Positions 53,773-62,820 of a stretch of DNA of 64,000 nt are shown in pieces. A program made the position numbers and the translations under genes. Each line of letters starts with the position of its first letter. Within the stretch, counting starts at the first letter, position 1. The stretch covers positions 248,001-312,000 of the forward strand of contig NZ_FWXS01000003.1 in assembly GCF_900176425.1 (NCBI RefSeq), written 5' to 3'. The notes under the pieces were generated by a model that was not told the origin of the DNA, made no database searches, and worked only from the letters and a program-made list of their open reading frames with translations. The stretch comes from Moheibacter sediminis. Lineage in GTDB: Bacteria; Bacteroidota; Bacteroidia; Flavobacteriales; Weeksellaceae.

Positions 53773-54399
53773 ATGAATAAAATCTGTTTCATATTTATTT
53801 TCCTGATTTCATTTGCTGTAACTGCGCAGCAAAAGGATAAGGAACAGATTTTAAAAGATTCGAAATCTTTCATCACTGCACTTGAAAAGAAAGATTACAA
53901 TCATTTTTTGGATTTGATGTATCCGACAATTTTCGAATATGTCAACAAAGAAAAATTTCTTGAGTTAATTAAAAGCGTTTACGAAGGAAATGATGAATAT
54001 TCTATAGAAATTATAGATGCCGAAAAGATAAAATTTACAGCATCAGACGTTTTCACCGATGTTCCGGAAACAAAATATGCTTTCGTTTCTTATCCACTTT
54101 CCATGAAAATGATTTTTCTGGATCAATCTTTCAAAGATGAAGAAGAAAAAAAAATGATGAAGGGTTTGATGGAATTGCAGGGGATGAAAGTAGAGTTCAT
54201 CAATGATAATACCATCAAAATAGAAATGCAAAGCATGACAATTGCCATAAACGATAAAGTGACAGGCAATAAATGGAAATATTTGAATCATGAAGAAGAT
54301 AATCCGCACAGAACGATGTTTGTTTCAGCAACAATTCTCAAAAAGGCAAAGGATTATTATTATGATTTTATTCTAAATCAAAAGGAAAATGGAAGTTAA
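53773..54399 (+). CDS. Secreted hypothetical protein
   Basis: A 208-residue protein with a signal peptide (MNKICFIFIFLISFAVTAQ) and a helical alpha/beta body resembling DUF4878/NTF2-like small periplasmic proteins (SKSFITALEKKDYNHFLDLM). I do not recognise the family with certainty. It ends inside the start of the next gene (11-base overlap), so it is in the same operon. Confidence 0.68.
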   Translation: MNKICFIFIFLISFAVTAQQKDKEQILKDSKSFITALEKKDYNHFLDLMYPTIFEYVNKEKFLELIKSVYEGNDEYSIEIIDAEKIKFTASDVFTDVPETKYAFVSYPLSMKMIFLDQSFKDEEEKKMMKGLMELQGMKVEFINDNTIKIEMQSMTIAINDKVTGNKWKYLNHEEDNPHRTMFVSATILKKAKDYYYDFILNQKENGS

Positions 54400-55171
54400 A
54401 ACAATGGCACAATATATGGCAGAAGGCAAGCAACCCGAGGTTTTGTTTTGGGTAGGCTGTGCCGGAAGCTTTGATGACAGAGCGAAGAAAATTACAAGAG
54501 CTTTTGTCAAAATATTGAATAAAGTAGGGACTGAGTTTGCAGTTTTAGGAACAGAGGAAGGCTGCACAGGCGACCCCGCAAAACGTGCCGGAAACGAATT
54601 TGCATTTCAGATGCAGGCGATGATGAACATAGAAGTCCTCAATGCCTACGAAATCAAAACCATTGTGACGACTTGCCCGCATTGTTTCAATACTTTAAAG
54701 AATGAATATCCGTCCTTGGGTGGAAATTATGAAGTTTTACATCATTCGCAGTTTCTTCAGAAATTGATCAACGAAAACAAATTGACTATAGAAGGAAATC
54801 AACCTTTCAAAGGAAAAAGAATTACTTTCCACGACCCGTGTTATTTGGGAAGAGGAAATAATATTTACGAAGCGCCACGTTCACTCATCGAAAAACTAGA
54901 TGCCGAATTGGTAGAAATGAAACGCTGCAAAACTCGCGGATTGTGTTGTGGAGCGGGAGGAGCACAGATGTTTAAAGAACCCGAGCCGGGAAAAAAAGAC
55001 ATCAACATCGAACGCACCGAAGAAGCATTGGAAACCGCTCCGCAAATCATCGCGACGGGTTGTCCTTTTTGCAATACGATGATGACTGACGGCATCAAAA
55101 ATAAAAATAAGGAAACCGAGGTTTTGGTAAAAGATTTAGCAGAATTAATCGCTGAAGCACAGGATTTATAA
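54389..55171 (+). CDS. Heterodisulfide reductase-like CCG-domain protein
   Basis: A 260-residue protein with two cysteine-rich CCG-type domains: VGCAGSFDDR...TCPHCFNTLKNEYP and FHDPCYLGRG...GLCCGAGGAQMF...GCPFCNTMM. These bind the non-cubane or linear 4Fe-4S clusters of HdrB/HdrD-type proteins. It is the expected partner of the membrane Fe-S protein at 51931, together forming an HdrDE-like complex. ATG at 54404 (MAQYMAEGK) is an alternative start. It is coupled to mgsA by a TAATG. Confidence 0.85.
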   Translation: MEVKTMAQYMAEGKQPEVLFWVGCAGSFDDRAKKITRAFVKILNKVGTEFAVLGTEEGCTGDPAKRAGNEFAFQMQAMMNIEVLNAYEIKTIVTTCPHCFNTLKNEYPSLGGNYEVLHHSQFLQKLINENKLTIEGNQPFKGKRITFHDPCYLGRGNNIYEAPRSLIEKLDAELVEMKRCKTRGLCCGAGGAQMFKEPEPGKKDINIERTEEALETAPQIIATGCPFCNTMMTDGIKNKNKETEVLVKDLAELIAEAQDL

Positions 55172-55536
55172 TGGAACTAGCAATCATCGCACACGACGGA
55201 AAAAAAGCAGAAATGGTCAACTTTCTCATGAAAAATATTGAGAAATTGAGAGAAAATAATGTAGAAATCATCGCGACCGGAACCACCGGAAGCTTTGTAG
55301 AACAAGCCGGACTCAAAGTAACCAAGATGCTTTCCGGTCCCAAAGGTGGTGATGCGCAGATTGCTGCAAGAGTCGCTGAAGGAAAAACGCACATGGTTTT
55401 CTTTTTTCGTGACCCGATGGGCAAACACGTTCACGAACCCGATATCAATATGCTGCTCAGAATGTGCGATGTGTGGAATGTACCTTTGGCAACCAATCCT
55501 GCAACCGCTTCATTACTCATCGACCATTTGAAATAA
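55171..55536 (+). CDS. mgsA: Methylglyoxal synthase
   Basis: A 121-residue MgsA that converts dihydroxyacetone phosphate to methylglyoxal and phosphate. The motifs are IAHDGKKAEMVNF, ATGTTGSF, GPKGGDAQIAARVAEG (the catalytic Asp of GGD) and FRDPMGKHVHEPDI (conserved His). It is shorter than the 152-residue E. coli enzyme but contains all active-site segments. Its ATG overlaps the CCG protein stop. A terminator follows. The link of methylglyoxal synthesis to the Hdr-like complex is unexplained. Confidence 0.92.
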   Translation: MELAIIAHDGKKAEMVNFLMKNIEKLRENNVEIIATGTTGSFVEQAGLKVTKMLSGPKGGDAQIAARVAEGKTHMVFFFRDPMGKHVHEPDINMLLRMCDVWNVPLATNPATASLLIDHLK

Positions 55537-55551
55537 CAATAAATTTGATAA

Positions 55552-55582
55552 AAAAACATCCGCCAATTTGACGGATGTTTTT
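55552..55582. terminator. Terminator between mgsA and the convergent gene
   Basis: AAAACATCCG (55553-55562) pairs with CGGATGTTTT (55572-55581), with A- and T-tracts usable in both directions. Confidence 0.85.
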
Positions 55583-55609
55583 CATTATATATCAGTTTTT
55601 TAGAGCTAT

Positions 55610-55996
55610 TTAGCTTTTGTAAATCAATACACCGTCTTTCTTTAATTCGTAGCCGCCGTTTATTTCAGACAACTCTATTCCAGATTTTTCCCACCAGATT
55701 TTTCCGTCTTTTTGTTTTCTTTTTAAAACAAAACTATTTGCTTCGTTGGGTAAAAAAACTTCAGCCTTTTTCTTGGTTTCGTTAAAAATTATGCAAGTCT
55801 GTGTAGAATAACTTTCTTCTCCGGTACTTGAAAGTTTGATCTCTTCATTGAAAATCTGGATGCATTCTTTTTTTATTTGTGAATAAGTGTAGCCAGCCGA
55901 ACCGATGCAGCCATGTTTATCGCGGTCACTTCCCGGTACTTGAGAAAAAACCATGAGTGGAATGGTAAGTAAAAAAATAGCAATTAAATTTTTCAT
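55610..55996 (-). CDS. Secreted hypothetical protein
   Basis: A 128-residue protein with a signal peptide (MKNLIAIFLLTIPLMVFSQ). The mature part has GCIGSAGYTYSQIKKECIQIF and a C-terminal YELKKDGVLIYKS; three cysteines may form disulfides. No family is recognised. It is in tandem with the secreted gene at 56038. Confidence 0.68.
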   Translation of the reverse strand: MKNLIAIFLLTIPLMVFSQVPGSDRDKHGCIGSAGYTYSQIKKECIQIFNEEIKLSSTGEESYSTQTCIIFNETKKKAEVFLPNEANSFVLKRKQKDGKIWWEKSGIELSEINGGYELKKDGVLIYKS

Positions 55997-56037
55997 AATA
56001 GATTTTTTAATATTATAAAATTTTGATAATTAATTTC

Positions 56038-56514
56038 TCATCTCATTTTTACACTTTTAATCATATCTACTGCAGTTTTCCAGTTTGAAGAATCGCATAC
56101 AACGGTGTATTTGATAAAACTATCTTCTGTTCCGCCAAACACCAAACCAAATAAAACTGCATTGTTTGCGGAATCTCTGCCTGTAACATAGGCTATTTCA
56201 TTTCCATTAGGGCTAAAATGGCTAATTTGACTTGGAGCATCTATTCCTGCATTGGTGGCACCTTCTAGTAAAATCTCTGATAATTCATCTATTCCTGCAC
56301 CATTGGTATCAAATAATTCAAGGCGAATAAAGAACTGGTCACTTTCAACTTCAAAGACATTTTCAGTATTTTGATTGATGTTTGCACCTACAGGAACAGA
56401 AGTATAAATTCCCCATTGTTCCCAACCATAAGTTGTAAGCTGTGTTTGTGCGTTTATTGCGATAGAGCTTGCACAAAAAATACATAATAGTAATAATTTT
56501 TTCATTTTTTTCAT
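56038..56514 (-). CDS. Secreted hypothetical protein
   Basis: A 158-residue protein with a signal peptide (LLLLCIFCASSIAINAQ). The body is a beta-rich alternation (QFFIRLELFDTNGAGIDELSE) of unknown fold. It is encoded 41 bases upstream of the next small secreted gene on the same strand. The 258-base divergent gap to the sensor kinase holds only a -7 element (TAATTTTG, 56715-56722) on the plus strand. Confidence 0.65.
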   Translation of the reverse strand: MKKMKKLLLLCIFCASSIAINAQTQLTTYGWEQWGIYTSVPVGANINQNTENVFEVESDQFFIRLELFDTNGAGIDELSEILLEGATNAGIDAPSQISHFSPNGNEIAYVTGRDSANNAVLFGLVFGGTEDSFIKYTVVCDSSNWKTAVDMIKSVKMR

Positions 56515-56772
56515 TTTTAAGGTTAATGATGAATTTCCTCGATGTGTTAATTAAAATTTTAATTTGTATTGCAATATTAAATATGAAACACTTGCTTTTA
56601 TTCTAAATTTCAAGCAATAAATAGTATTATTAAGGCTTTGTTTCAAGTATTTTTTGTAAAATAAAAATTTATGTATCTGAAATACAGAAATGTAACGCTT
56701 TTATAACGTTTTTTTAATTTTGCATTTCTTTAACAGTTGATTAATTTTATAAATATTATCTGAAATTAAATA

Positions 56773-59727
56773 ATGCATAAAACCAAATTCAAACCACTAA
56801 CCTTTGAATTTATTAAACCTCTTTTTACAATTCTTCTTATTTATTCATTTTCAGGCTTTTCATTTGCACAAAACACAAAGCCTGAAATAGATTCTTTGTT
56901 GAATGTTTTATCCAAAACCCAGCACGACACAGTCAAGATCAACGCTTGGAATCAATTGGCCTGGTTGATTTACAGAACGAGTGATTATGATTCTGCTTAT
57001 TATTATATCAACAAAGCAATAAAATTATCTGATAAAATTGATTACAAAAAAGGAAAAGCAAAGGCATACAACACGATGGGAACTATCAGTTTAGAAACCG
57101 GAGATTACAACAAAGGCATCGAAAACTTTCTGATTTCCTTAGACTTAAAAAAACAGATTGGGGAAAATAGTGAACTGGCAAGTACATACGGCAATTTAGG
57201 GATTGGTTATGCACAGCAAGGTGCTTACCACGAGGCACTTAAATATTTTCATGATGCTTTGAAAATTGATGAAGAAGCAAATGATGAACAGGGTGTGGCG
57301 GCCTGTCATGCAAACATTGGTTTGCTTTATTATTCCATGAAAGATTATTCCTCTGCACTTAAAAACTATTTCATAGCGCACAAAATTTACAAGGAAAGAC
57401 ATCAAAAGGGAGATTTGGCAATGTCATTTGGCAATATTGGCAATGCTTATAACCAAATGGGAAATTATCCAAAAGCATTGGAACAGCTCAATTCTTCACT
57501 TAAAATTCTAAATGAAATTGAAGGTCGTGAATATGTAATGACACTCACATACAACAGTGTGGGGGAAGTTTATAAGAATATGGGAAATCTTTCCGAAGCA
57601 TTGATTCATTACAAAAAAGCCTTACAAATAAGTGAAGAAATTGGTGATTTATTTGGTGTTTCTTCGTCTCAGGAACACATTGGCGGTATTTATATGCTTC
57701 AGGGAAATCCGGCCGAAGCTAAAAAATGGATATCAAAAGCACTTGACTTGGCGAAAAATATTGGGGCGCATGAATTGAATCAGGACATCTATAAAAGTTT
57801 GTCGGAAGTCAATCATTCATTGGGGAACTACAAAGAAGCTTACGAAAATCACCAGTTATACACTGCTTACAAAGACAGCCTTTTTAACGAAGAAAACACA
57901 CGTAAAATTACACGTCTTGAAATGGATAGAGAATTCGTTGAAAAAGAAAACCAAATTGCCATTCGTGATGCAAAACTAGAAACTCAACGTAAACAGAAAT
58001 ACCTTTATTTAAGCGGGTTAATAGGTTTGTGCGGCGCAGGGGGATTTTTCGTTTATCAAAATAAACAAAGGAAAAAAATAAGCAAACAACAATTAGAAGA
58101 GAAACAAAAAGTTGCCGATGCACTTTTGGAACTCGACAAAACCAAATCGAGATTTCTTACCAATATCACGCACGAATTCCGAACGCCGCTTACATTGATA
58201 AAAGGTCAGGTAGAATTGATGAAGCAAAAAACTGAATTGATTGAAACAGAAAGTGTAAGGTTAAACGAAATTGAAATAAACAGCCAGATACTATTGGATT
58301 TGATTAATAAATTACTCGATTTGTCAAAACTCGAATCAGGAACCTTTCAGCTTCATTTTCAAAATGGAAATTTATTGCAGGAATTGAAAAATACATTTGC
58401 AATGTTTGATTCGTTGGCACAGCAGAAAAATATTGATTTAAAATTTGAAATTGATTGTGAGGCTGAAACATTTTTTGCAAAAGAAAAAATTTCCTACTCA
58501 CGTGATGCTGTTGTTTCCATCACTGCAAATCTGCTTTCAAATGCTTTGAAATTTACACAAGAAAAAGGAAAAATTCAATTGAAAATTTCACACGAATCTG
58601 ATTTTGTGAATATTTATGTAATCGATAATGGACTGGGAATACCAGCTCAACACCTTTCCAAAATATTTGACCGGTTTTACCAGGCAGATGATTCTTCGGT
58701 AAGAAATCATGGCGGATCTGGTATTGGATTAGCTCTGGTGAAAGAACTTGCCATATTACACGGGGGTGATGTATCAGTCAAAAGTGAACAAGGAAAAGGA
58801 ACTGAATTTAAAGTTCAGCTTAATATTTCAAACGAAGTTTCAGATGAAATTTTACGTGAAAATAAACCACAGGATTCGTTCATTTATTCCAAATCTAATT
58901 CAAAAAATGCAGAAAAAGAAATTCTTGAAATTCAGGAATTTCCGATGGTTTTGGTAGTGGAAGACAATGCTGATTTGCAAAAATTCATCCAAGAAAGTCT
59001 AGGTAATTCATTCAACATAAAAATTGCAGAAAATGGCGAACAAGGATTTGAAATGGCAAGAACTTTAATTCCCGATTTGATTATAAGTGATGTCATGATG
59101 CCAAAGATGAATGGAATTGATTTGTCCAAAAATCTGAAATCCAACACCGTGACAAGTCACATTCCGGTCATTTTACTGACTGCAAAATCGGGTGAAGAAA
59201 ATAAGCTCGAAGGACTTCAAACAGGTGCAGATGATTATCTTATCAAACCTTTTTCGGTAAAGGAGTTAATCATCAGAACCAATAATCTAATTCAGCAGCG
59301 GAAATTATTGAGAACTAAATTCAGCACTTCCGTTGTATTAAAACCAGAAGAAATGGAATTGACTTCCCGCGACACAGATTTTCTCAATAAAATAATTTCC
59401 ATCGTAGAAAAAAATATAACCAATGCTGAATTTGGTGTGGAAAATTTGGCAGAAAAAGTGAGCCTCAGTACTTCACAGCTCAATCGAAAATTAAAGGCGA
59501 TTACCAACCAAACGACTGTAAAAATTATCAGAAATGTAAAGCTCCAAAAAGCTTATGAAATGCTCCGTGCCGATACGGATAATATAGCTGGAATTGCCTA
59601 TTCGACAGGGTTCGAATCACCCGGGTATTTCACAAAAGTATTCAAAGAACATTTTGGATTTCTGCCTTCTGACAAAGAAAAAATGAATGAAAAAATAAAT
59701 TATTCACACTCTCAAACTGAAATCTAA
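56773..59727 (+). CDS. TPR hybrid sensor kinase with AraC-type output
   Basis: A 984-residue one-polypeptide two-component system. Order: a signal anchor (ILLIYSFSGFSFAQ), about eight TPR repeats in the periplasm (residues 60-390), one membrane helix (YLYLSGLIGLCGAGGFFVYQ, about 410-430), HisKA with H467 (NITHEFRTPLTLI), HATPase_c (NLLSNALKF, GLGIPAQH, GGSGIGLAL), a receiver with D773 (LIISDVMMPKMNG) and a C-terminal AraC helix-turn-helix. The sensor part is TPR, not the Reg_prop propeller of polysaccharide-utilisation systems. Its signal is unknown; no target operon is adjacent. Confidence 0.93.
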   Translation: MHKTKFKPLTFEFIKPLFTILLIYSFSGFSFAQNTKPEIDSLLNVLSKTQHDTVKINAWNQLAWLIYRTSDYDSAYYYINKAIKLSDKIDYKKGKAKAYNTMGTISLETGDYNKGIENFLISLDLKKQIGENSELASTYGNLGIGYAQQGAYHEALKYFHDALKIDEEANDEQGVAACHANIGLLYYSMKDYSSALKNYFIAHKIYKERHQKGDLAMSFGNIGNAYNQMGNYPKALEQLNSSLKILNEIEGREYVMTLTYNSVGEVYKNMGNLSEALIHYKKALQISEEIGDLFGVSSSQEHIGGIYMLQGNPAEAKKWISKALDLAKNIGAHELNQDIYKSLSEVNHSLGNYKEAYENHQLYTAYKDSLFNEENTRKITRLEMDREFVEKENQIAIRDAKLETQRKQKYLYLSGLIGLCGAGGFFVYQNKQRKKISKQQLEEKQKVADALLELDKTKSRFLTNITHEFRTPLTLIKGQVELMKQKTELIETESVRLNEIEINSQILLDLINKLLDLSKLESGTFQLHFQNGNLLQELKNTFAMFDSLAQQKNIDLKFEIDCEAETFFAKEKISYSRDAVVSITANLLSNALKFTQEKGKIQLKISHESDFVNIYVIDNGLGIPAQHLSKIFDRFYQADDSSVRNHGGSGIGLALVKELAILHGGDVSVKSEQGKGTEFKVQLNISNEVSDEILRENKPQDSFIYSKSNSKNAEKEILEIQEFPMVLVVEDNADLQKFIQESLGNSFNIKIAENGEQGFEMARTLIPDLIISDVMMPKMNGIDLSKNLKSNTVTSHIPVILLTAKSGEENKLEGLQTGADDYLIKPFSVKELIIRTNNLIQQRKLLRTKFSTSVVLKPEEMELTSRDTDFLNKIISIVEKNITNAEFGVENLAEKVSLSTSQLNRKLKAITNQTTVKIIRNVKLQKAYEMLRADTDNIAGIAYSTGFESPGYFTKVFKEHFGFLPSDKEKMNEKINYSHSQTEI

Positions 59728-59786
59728 ATCATGTTTCAGTTGCATTAATTTACCGATATTTGCATATTAAAATTAAACATTATAAA

Positions 59787-60296
59787 ATGAACTCACAATA
59801 TTCAAATACATCTCCCAACTTACCGCCCGATTCAAAAATCTGGATTTTCCAGTCCACAAGAAATTTCAACGAAGAGGAAATCACAGAAATTGAACAAAAA
59901 TTAGACAGTTTCATGCGCGAGTGGAACGCTCACGGAACTGCTTTGACAGGTACATATGCCATTCCTTATGACCGGTTTATTGTTGTAGCTGTTGACGAAA
60001 ACAAAGCGATGGCCTCCGGGTGTTCTATCGACAGCATGACGCGGCAAATCAAATTGCTAGAAGAAAAATACAATTTCGGACTGCTCAACCGTATGTTGGT
60101 TTCTTATAAAATAGATGAAGAAATTATCACAATTCCATTGTCTGAATTCAAACAAAAAGTAAAAGCTAACCAGATTCCGGACGAAGCTTCCGTTTTCCAC
60201 AACGGAATAACAAAACTTTCTGATTTCGAGGAAAGCTGGGAATCTCCGCTTCATGAAAGCTGGGTAAAACATCTTTTGCAAGTAGGGTTGAATTAA
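59787..60296 (+). CDS. Conserved hypothetical protein (often mislabelled ABC transporter ATPase)
   Basis: A 169-residue protein that databases often call ABC transporter ATPase, but it has no Walker A, Walker B or signature motif, so that name is not supported. It has DSKIWIFQSTRNFNEEEITE, ALTGTYAIPYDRFIVVAVDE and GCSIDSMTRQIKLLEEKY, the last with a Cys-Ser pair. It is probably cytosolic. ATG at 59787 is chosen over an upstream codon that would add AT-rich leader sequence. Confidence 0.78.
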   Translation: MNSQYSNTSPNLPPDSKIWIFQSTRNFNEEEITEIEQKLDSFMREWNAHGTALTGTYAIPYDRFIVVAVDENKAMASGCSIDSMTRQIKLLEEKYNFGLLNRMLVSYKIDEEIITIPLSEFKQKVKANQIPDEASVFHNGITKLSDFEESWESPLHESWVKHLLQVGLN

Positions 60297-60318
60297 TTCT
60301 TTCATGTGGATGTAAACT

Positions 60319-60342
60319 GTCATTCGGACGAAGGAAGAATCT
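60319..60342 (+). repeat. Copy of dispersed repeat (GTCATTCGGACGAAGG...)
   Basis: The sequence GTCATTCGGACGAAGGAAGAATCT is the clearest member of the family seen at 22690 and 26885. It lies between the hypothetical gene and lemA. Confidence 0.55.
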
Positions 60343-60437
60343 AATATATTTAACCAAATCATTCCGATTTTCGACAGCGCATAAATATCAAAAAAATAAT
60401 TACATTTACATCTAATAAAATTTAAACTTAAAAACAG

Positions 60438-61043
60438 ATGAAAAAAGGTTGTCTTGTAGGAGGAATAATCGGAGGTGTTATCCTTGTTATTGCTTTGATT
60501 GTAGTATTTTGGGGTGTAGGGATTTACAACGGAATAGTTCCTAAAGATAATGCTGTGAAAAGCCAATGGGGTAATGTAGAAACAGCTTATCAAAAGCGGG
60601 CAGATTTGGTTCCTCAATTAGTTGGCACAGTAAAAGGTGCTGCAAATTTTGAGCAGGAAACTTTGACACAAGTAATCGAAGCACGTTCAAAAGCGACTCA
60701 GACAACGATTGATCCTACGAATTTAACACCTGAAAACATAGCGCAGTTCCAACAAGCACAAGATGGTTTGTCCAGTGCATTGAGCCGTTTGATGGTCGTT
60801 GTAGAAAAATATCCTGAATTAAAAGCAAATCAAAACTTTTTAAATCTTCAAACGTCCCTTGAAAGTATTGCAGATGAAGTTAGATTTGAACAAAGAAAAT
60901 TCAATGAAGCAGCGCAAGGCTATAATAACTATATACAAACTGCTCCCAATAATTTGATTTCTGGAATGTTCGGATTTACAGAAAAAGGATATTTCAAAGC
61001 TGCTGAAGGCGCAGAAAACGCTCCACCTGTTAATTTTGAATAA
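60438..61043 (+). CDS. lemA: LemA family protein
   Basis: A 201-residue LemA protein: one N-terminal membrane helix (CLVGGIIGGVILVIALIVVF) and a helical bundle with NAVKSQWGNVETAYQKRADL and ANQNFLNLQTSLESIADEVR, the two signature blocks. It is topologically N-in with the bulk outside. LemA is regularly encoded with TPM-domain proteins, as here, and the group is thought to work together in the envelope; the activity is unknown. Confidence 0.93.
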   Translation: MKKGCLVGGIIGGVILVIALIVVFWGVGIYNGIVPKDNAVKSQWGNVETAYQKRADLVPQLVGTVKGAANFEQETLTQVIEARSKATQTTIDPTNLTPENIAQFQQAQDGLSSALSRLMVVVEKYPELKANQNFLNLQTSLESIADEVRFEQRKFNEAAQGYNNYIQTAPNNLISGMFGFTEKGYFKAAEGAENAPPVNFE

Positions 61044-61106
61044 CAAATTGTTTTAAGGTTTTTTGAATTAATCATTAAGCTTTAATCATTAAACATTAGA
61101 TTCATT

Positions 61107-61538
61107 TTGGAAGAATTCTTTCTCACAGATAAGCAACAAAAGAAAATTGTAGAGGCCATTCAAAAGGCAGAACGAAATACAAGTGGAGAAATCCGTGTAC
61201 ACATCGACGCGGATTCTTCACAAAACCATGTAGAAACATCTATCGCTGTATTTCATTCACTCAAAATGAATGAAACAAAACACCGAAACGGTGTACTTTT
61301 TCACCTTTGTCCCAAAGACCACAATTTTACAATCATCGGTGATATCGGAATTAATGAAGTTACACCTCATGATTTCTGGGATGAAATCAAACGTACAGTC
61401 ATTTCAAAATTTAAAAAAGGAAAATACGCAAAAGGATTGACCCAGGGAATCAAAATGGCTGGCGAAGCACTTCAGGAACATTTCCCTTACCAAAAAGACG
61501 ACACAAACGAATTACCCGATGAGATCAGTTGGAGTTAA
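61107..61538 (+). CDS. TPM-domain protein (cytosolic type)
   Basis: A 143-residue TPM (YgcG/MOLO1) domain protein without a signal peptide. It has KAERNTSGEIRVHIDADS, HRNGVLFHLCPKDHNFTIIG and PHDFWDEIKRTVISKFKKG. The start is TTG at 61107; no upstream ATG is in frame, and the next Met is too far inside the domain. It is overlapped by the following TPM gene by 20 bases. Confidence 0.83.
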   Translation: MEEFFLTDKQQKKIVEAIQKAERNTSGEIRVHIDADSSQNHVETSIAVFHSLKMNETKHRNGVLFHLCPKDHNFTIIGDIGINEVTPHDFWDEIKRTVISKFKKGKYAKGLTQGIKMAGEALQEHFPYQKDDTNELPDEISWS

Positions 61539-62328
61539 ATTTCTTTTTTTATTTATTTTCATATTTAGTGCAAATCTTTTTGCACAGACTCCTTATGAGG
61601 TAACGGGCGGGGAATTTAAACCTGAAAAAAAACTTGTTCACGACTTCGGTAATATGTTCGACGCTGTGCAACGTGACCAGTTGGAAAGGAAATTAGTAGC
61701 TTACGACGATTCAACTTCGGTACAGATTGCAGTCGTTACATTTAAAAAATTAGACGGTTACCCCATCGAACTTCTAGCCAATGAAATCGGCGAAAAATGG
61801 GGTGTCGGACAGAAAGACCAACACAACGGTATTGTCATCGTTCTCAGCAATGACGACCGAAAAGTTACGATACGTGGTGGATATGGAATTCAGGCAAAAA
61901 TGCCGCCTACCATAGAAAAACTCATTATCGAACAGGAAATGATCCCGTCATTTAAACAAGGAGATTATTATGGTGGTGTAGACAATGCTACCACGGCGAT
62001 TTCCAAAGTATTGGCAGGTAAATACAAAGCCGAACCAAAAAAGGAAGGCGATGACCCTTACGGATTTTTGATTTTTATATTCTTCATTGCCGTTATCATC
62101 ATTTTTATAATCATCGCATCCAAAGGCGGTGGAGGTGGAAGTGGCGGAAACCGTGGCAGAAGAGGTTTCAACTGGACAGATGTGATTCTTACCAGCGGCG
62201 GCGCGAGCTCATGGGGCAGCGGCGGCGGTTTCGGAGGAGGAAGCTCAGGCGGGGGATTTGGTGGTGGAGGATTCGGCGGATTTGGTGGAGGAAGTTTCGG
62301 CGGTGGTGGCGCAAGCGGAAGCTGGTAA
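61519..62328 (+). CDS. TPM-domain membrane protein with Gly-rich tail (YgcG-like)
   Basis: A 269-residue protein with a signal peptide (FLFLFIFIFSANLFAQ), a periplasmic TPM domain (LVHDFGNMFDAVQRDQLERK, STSVQIAVVTFKKLDGYPIE, about 30-165) and a membrane helix (FLIFIFFIAVIIIFIIIASK, about 183-202). A C-terminal tail almost only of Gly, Ser and Phe (GGGFGGGSSGGGFGGGGFGG) follows. This is the classic YgcG/TPM layout. It partners LemA. The GC-rich tail stands out in base composition. Confidence 0.9.
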   Translation: MRSVGVKFLFLFIFIFSANLFAQTPYEVTGGEFKPEKKLVHDFGNMFDAVQRDQLERKLVAYDDSTSVQIAVVTFKKLDGYPIELLANEIGEKWGVGQKDQHNGIVIVLSNDDRKVTIRGGYGIQAKMPPTIEKLIIEQEMIPSFKQGDYYGGVDNATTAISKVLAGKYKAEPKKEGDDPYGFLIFIFFIAVIIIFIIIASKGGGGGSGGNRGRRGFNWTDVILTSGGASSWGSGGGFGGGSSGGGFGGGGFGGFGGGSFGGGGASGSW

Positions 62329-62329
62329 C

Positions 62330-62809
62330 ATGGTACAGTTAGTTCCTTATCAAACGTCCCATTTTGATGAATTGAATTCATTTCAATTAGACGAAACCCA
62401 ATCAAAATTTACTGCTTCAGTTTATGAAAATATTGTAAACAGAAAGATAGAAACCATTCCCGGAAAGTTTCCCGTGACCATTTTGCATGATGAAATTCCG
62501 GTCGGATTTTTCATTCTCGATGATTCCGATGAAAAAACAATTTTTACAGCAGATGAAAATGCTGTTTTGCTCCGCTCGCTTTCATTAAATCCAAAATACC
62601 AGGGAAAAGGAATCGGTAAGGACACCATGATTTTGATGGATGATTTTGTGAGAAATCAATTCCCACATCGTACTCACATTACATTAGCGGTCAATGCCAG
62701 AAACGAACACGCCATCCAGCTTTACGTCAAAACCGGTTACCAAAATACTAACAGAACTTATGATGGTTCCATAGGCCCGCAGTTTATTTTGTCCAAGCAA
62801 GTCAATTAA
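62330..62809 (+). CDS. GNAT family N-acetyltransferase
   Basis: A 159-residue acetyltransferase with the GNAT core: AVLLRSLSLNPKYQGKGIGK (motif A, the Q/RxxGxG/A acetyl-CoA loop, here YQGKGIGKD) and NEHAIQLYVKTGYQNTNRTY at the end. The acceptor is unknown. The ATG at 62330 is 1 base after the YgcG-like stop; an upstream start at 62258 would only read the Gly-rich tail in another frame. Confidence 0.88.
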   Translation: MVQLVPYQTSHFDELNSFQLDETQSKFTASVYENIVNRKIETIPGKFPVTILHDEIPVGFFILDDSDEKTIFTADENAVLLRSLSLNPKYQGKGIGKDTMILMDDFVRNQFPHRTHITLAVNARNEHAIQLYVKTGYQNTNRTYDGSIGPQFILSKQVN

Positions 62810-62820
62810 ATATTTTTACT

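Noticed and set aside
62258-62329. N-terminal extension of the GNAT protein
   Set aside because: It is only the Gly-rich YgcG-like tail read in another frame.
62058-62405. Proline-rich minus-strand reading frame
   Set aside because: It is the antisense of the Gly-rich tail of the TPM protein, a composition artefact.
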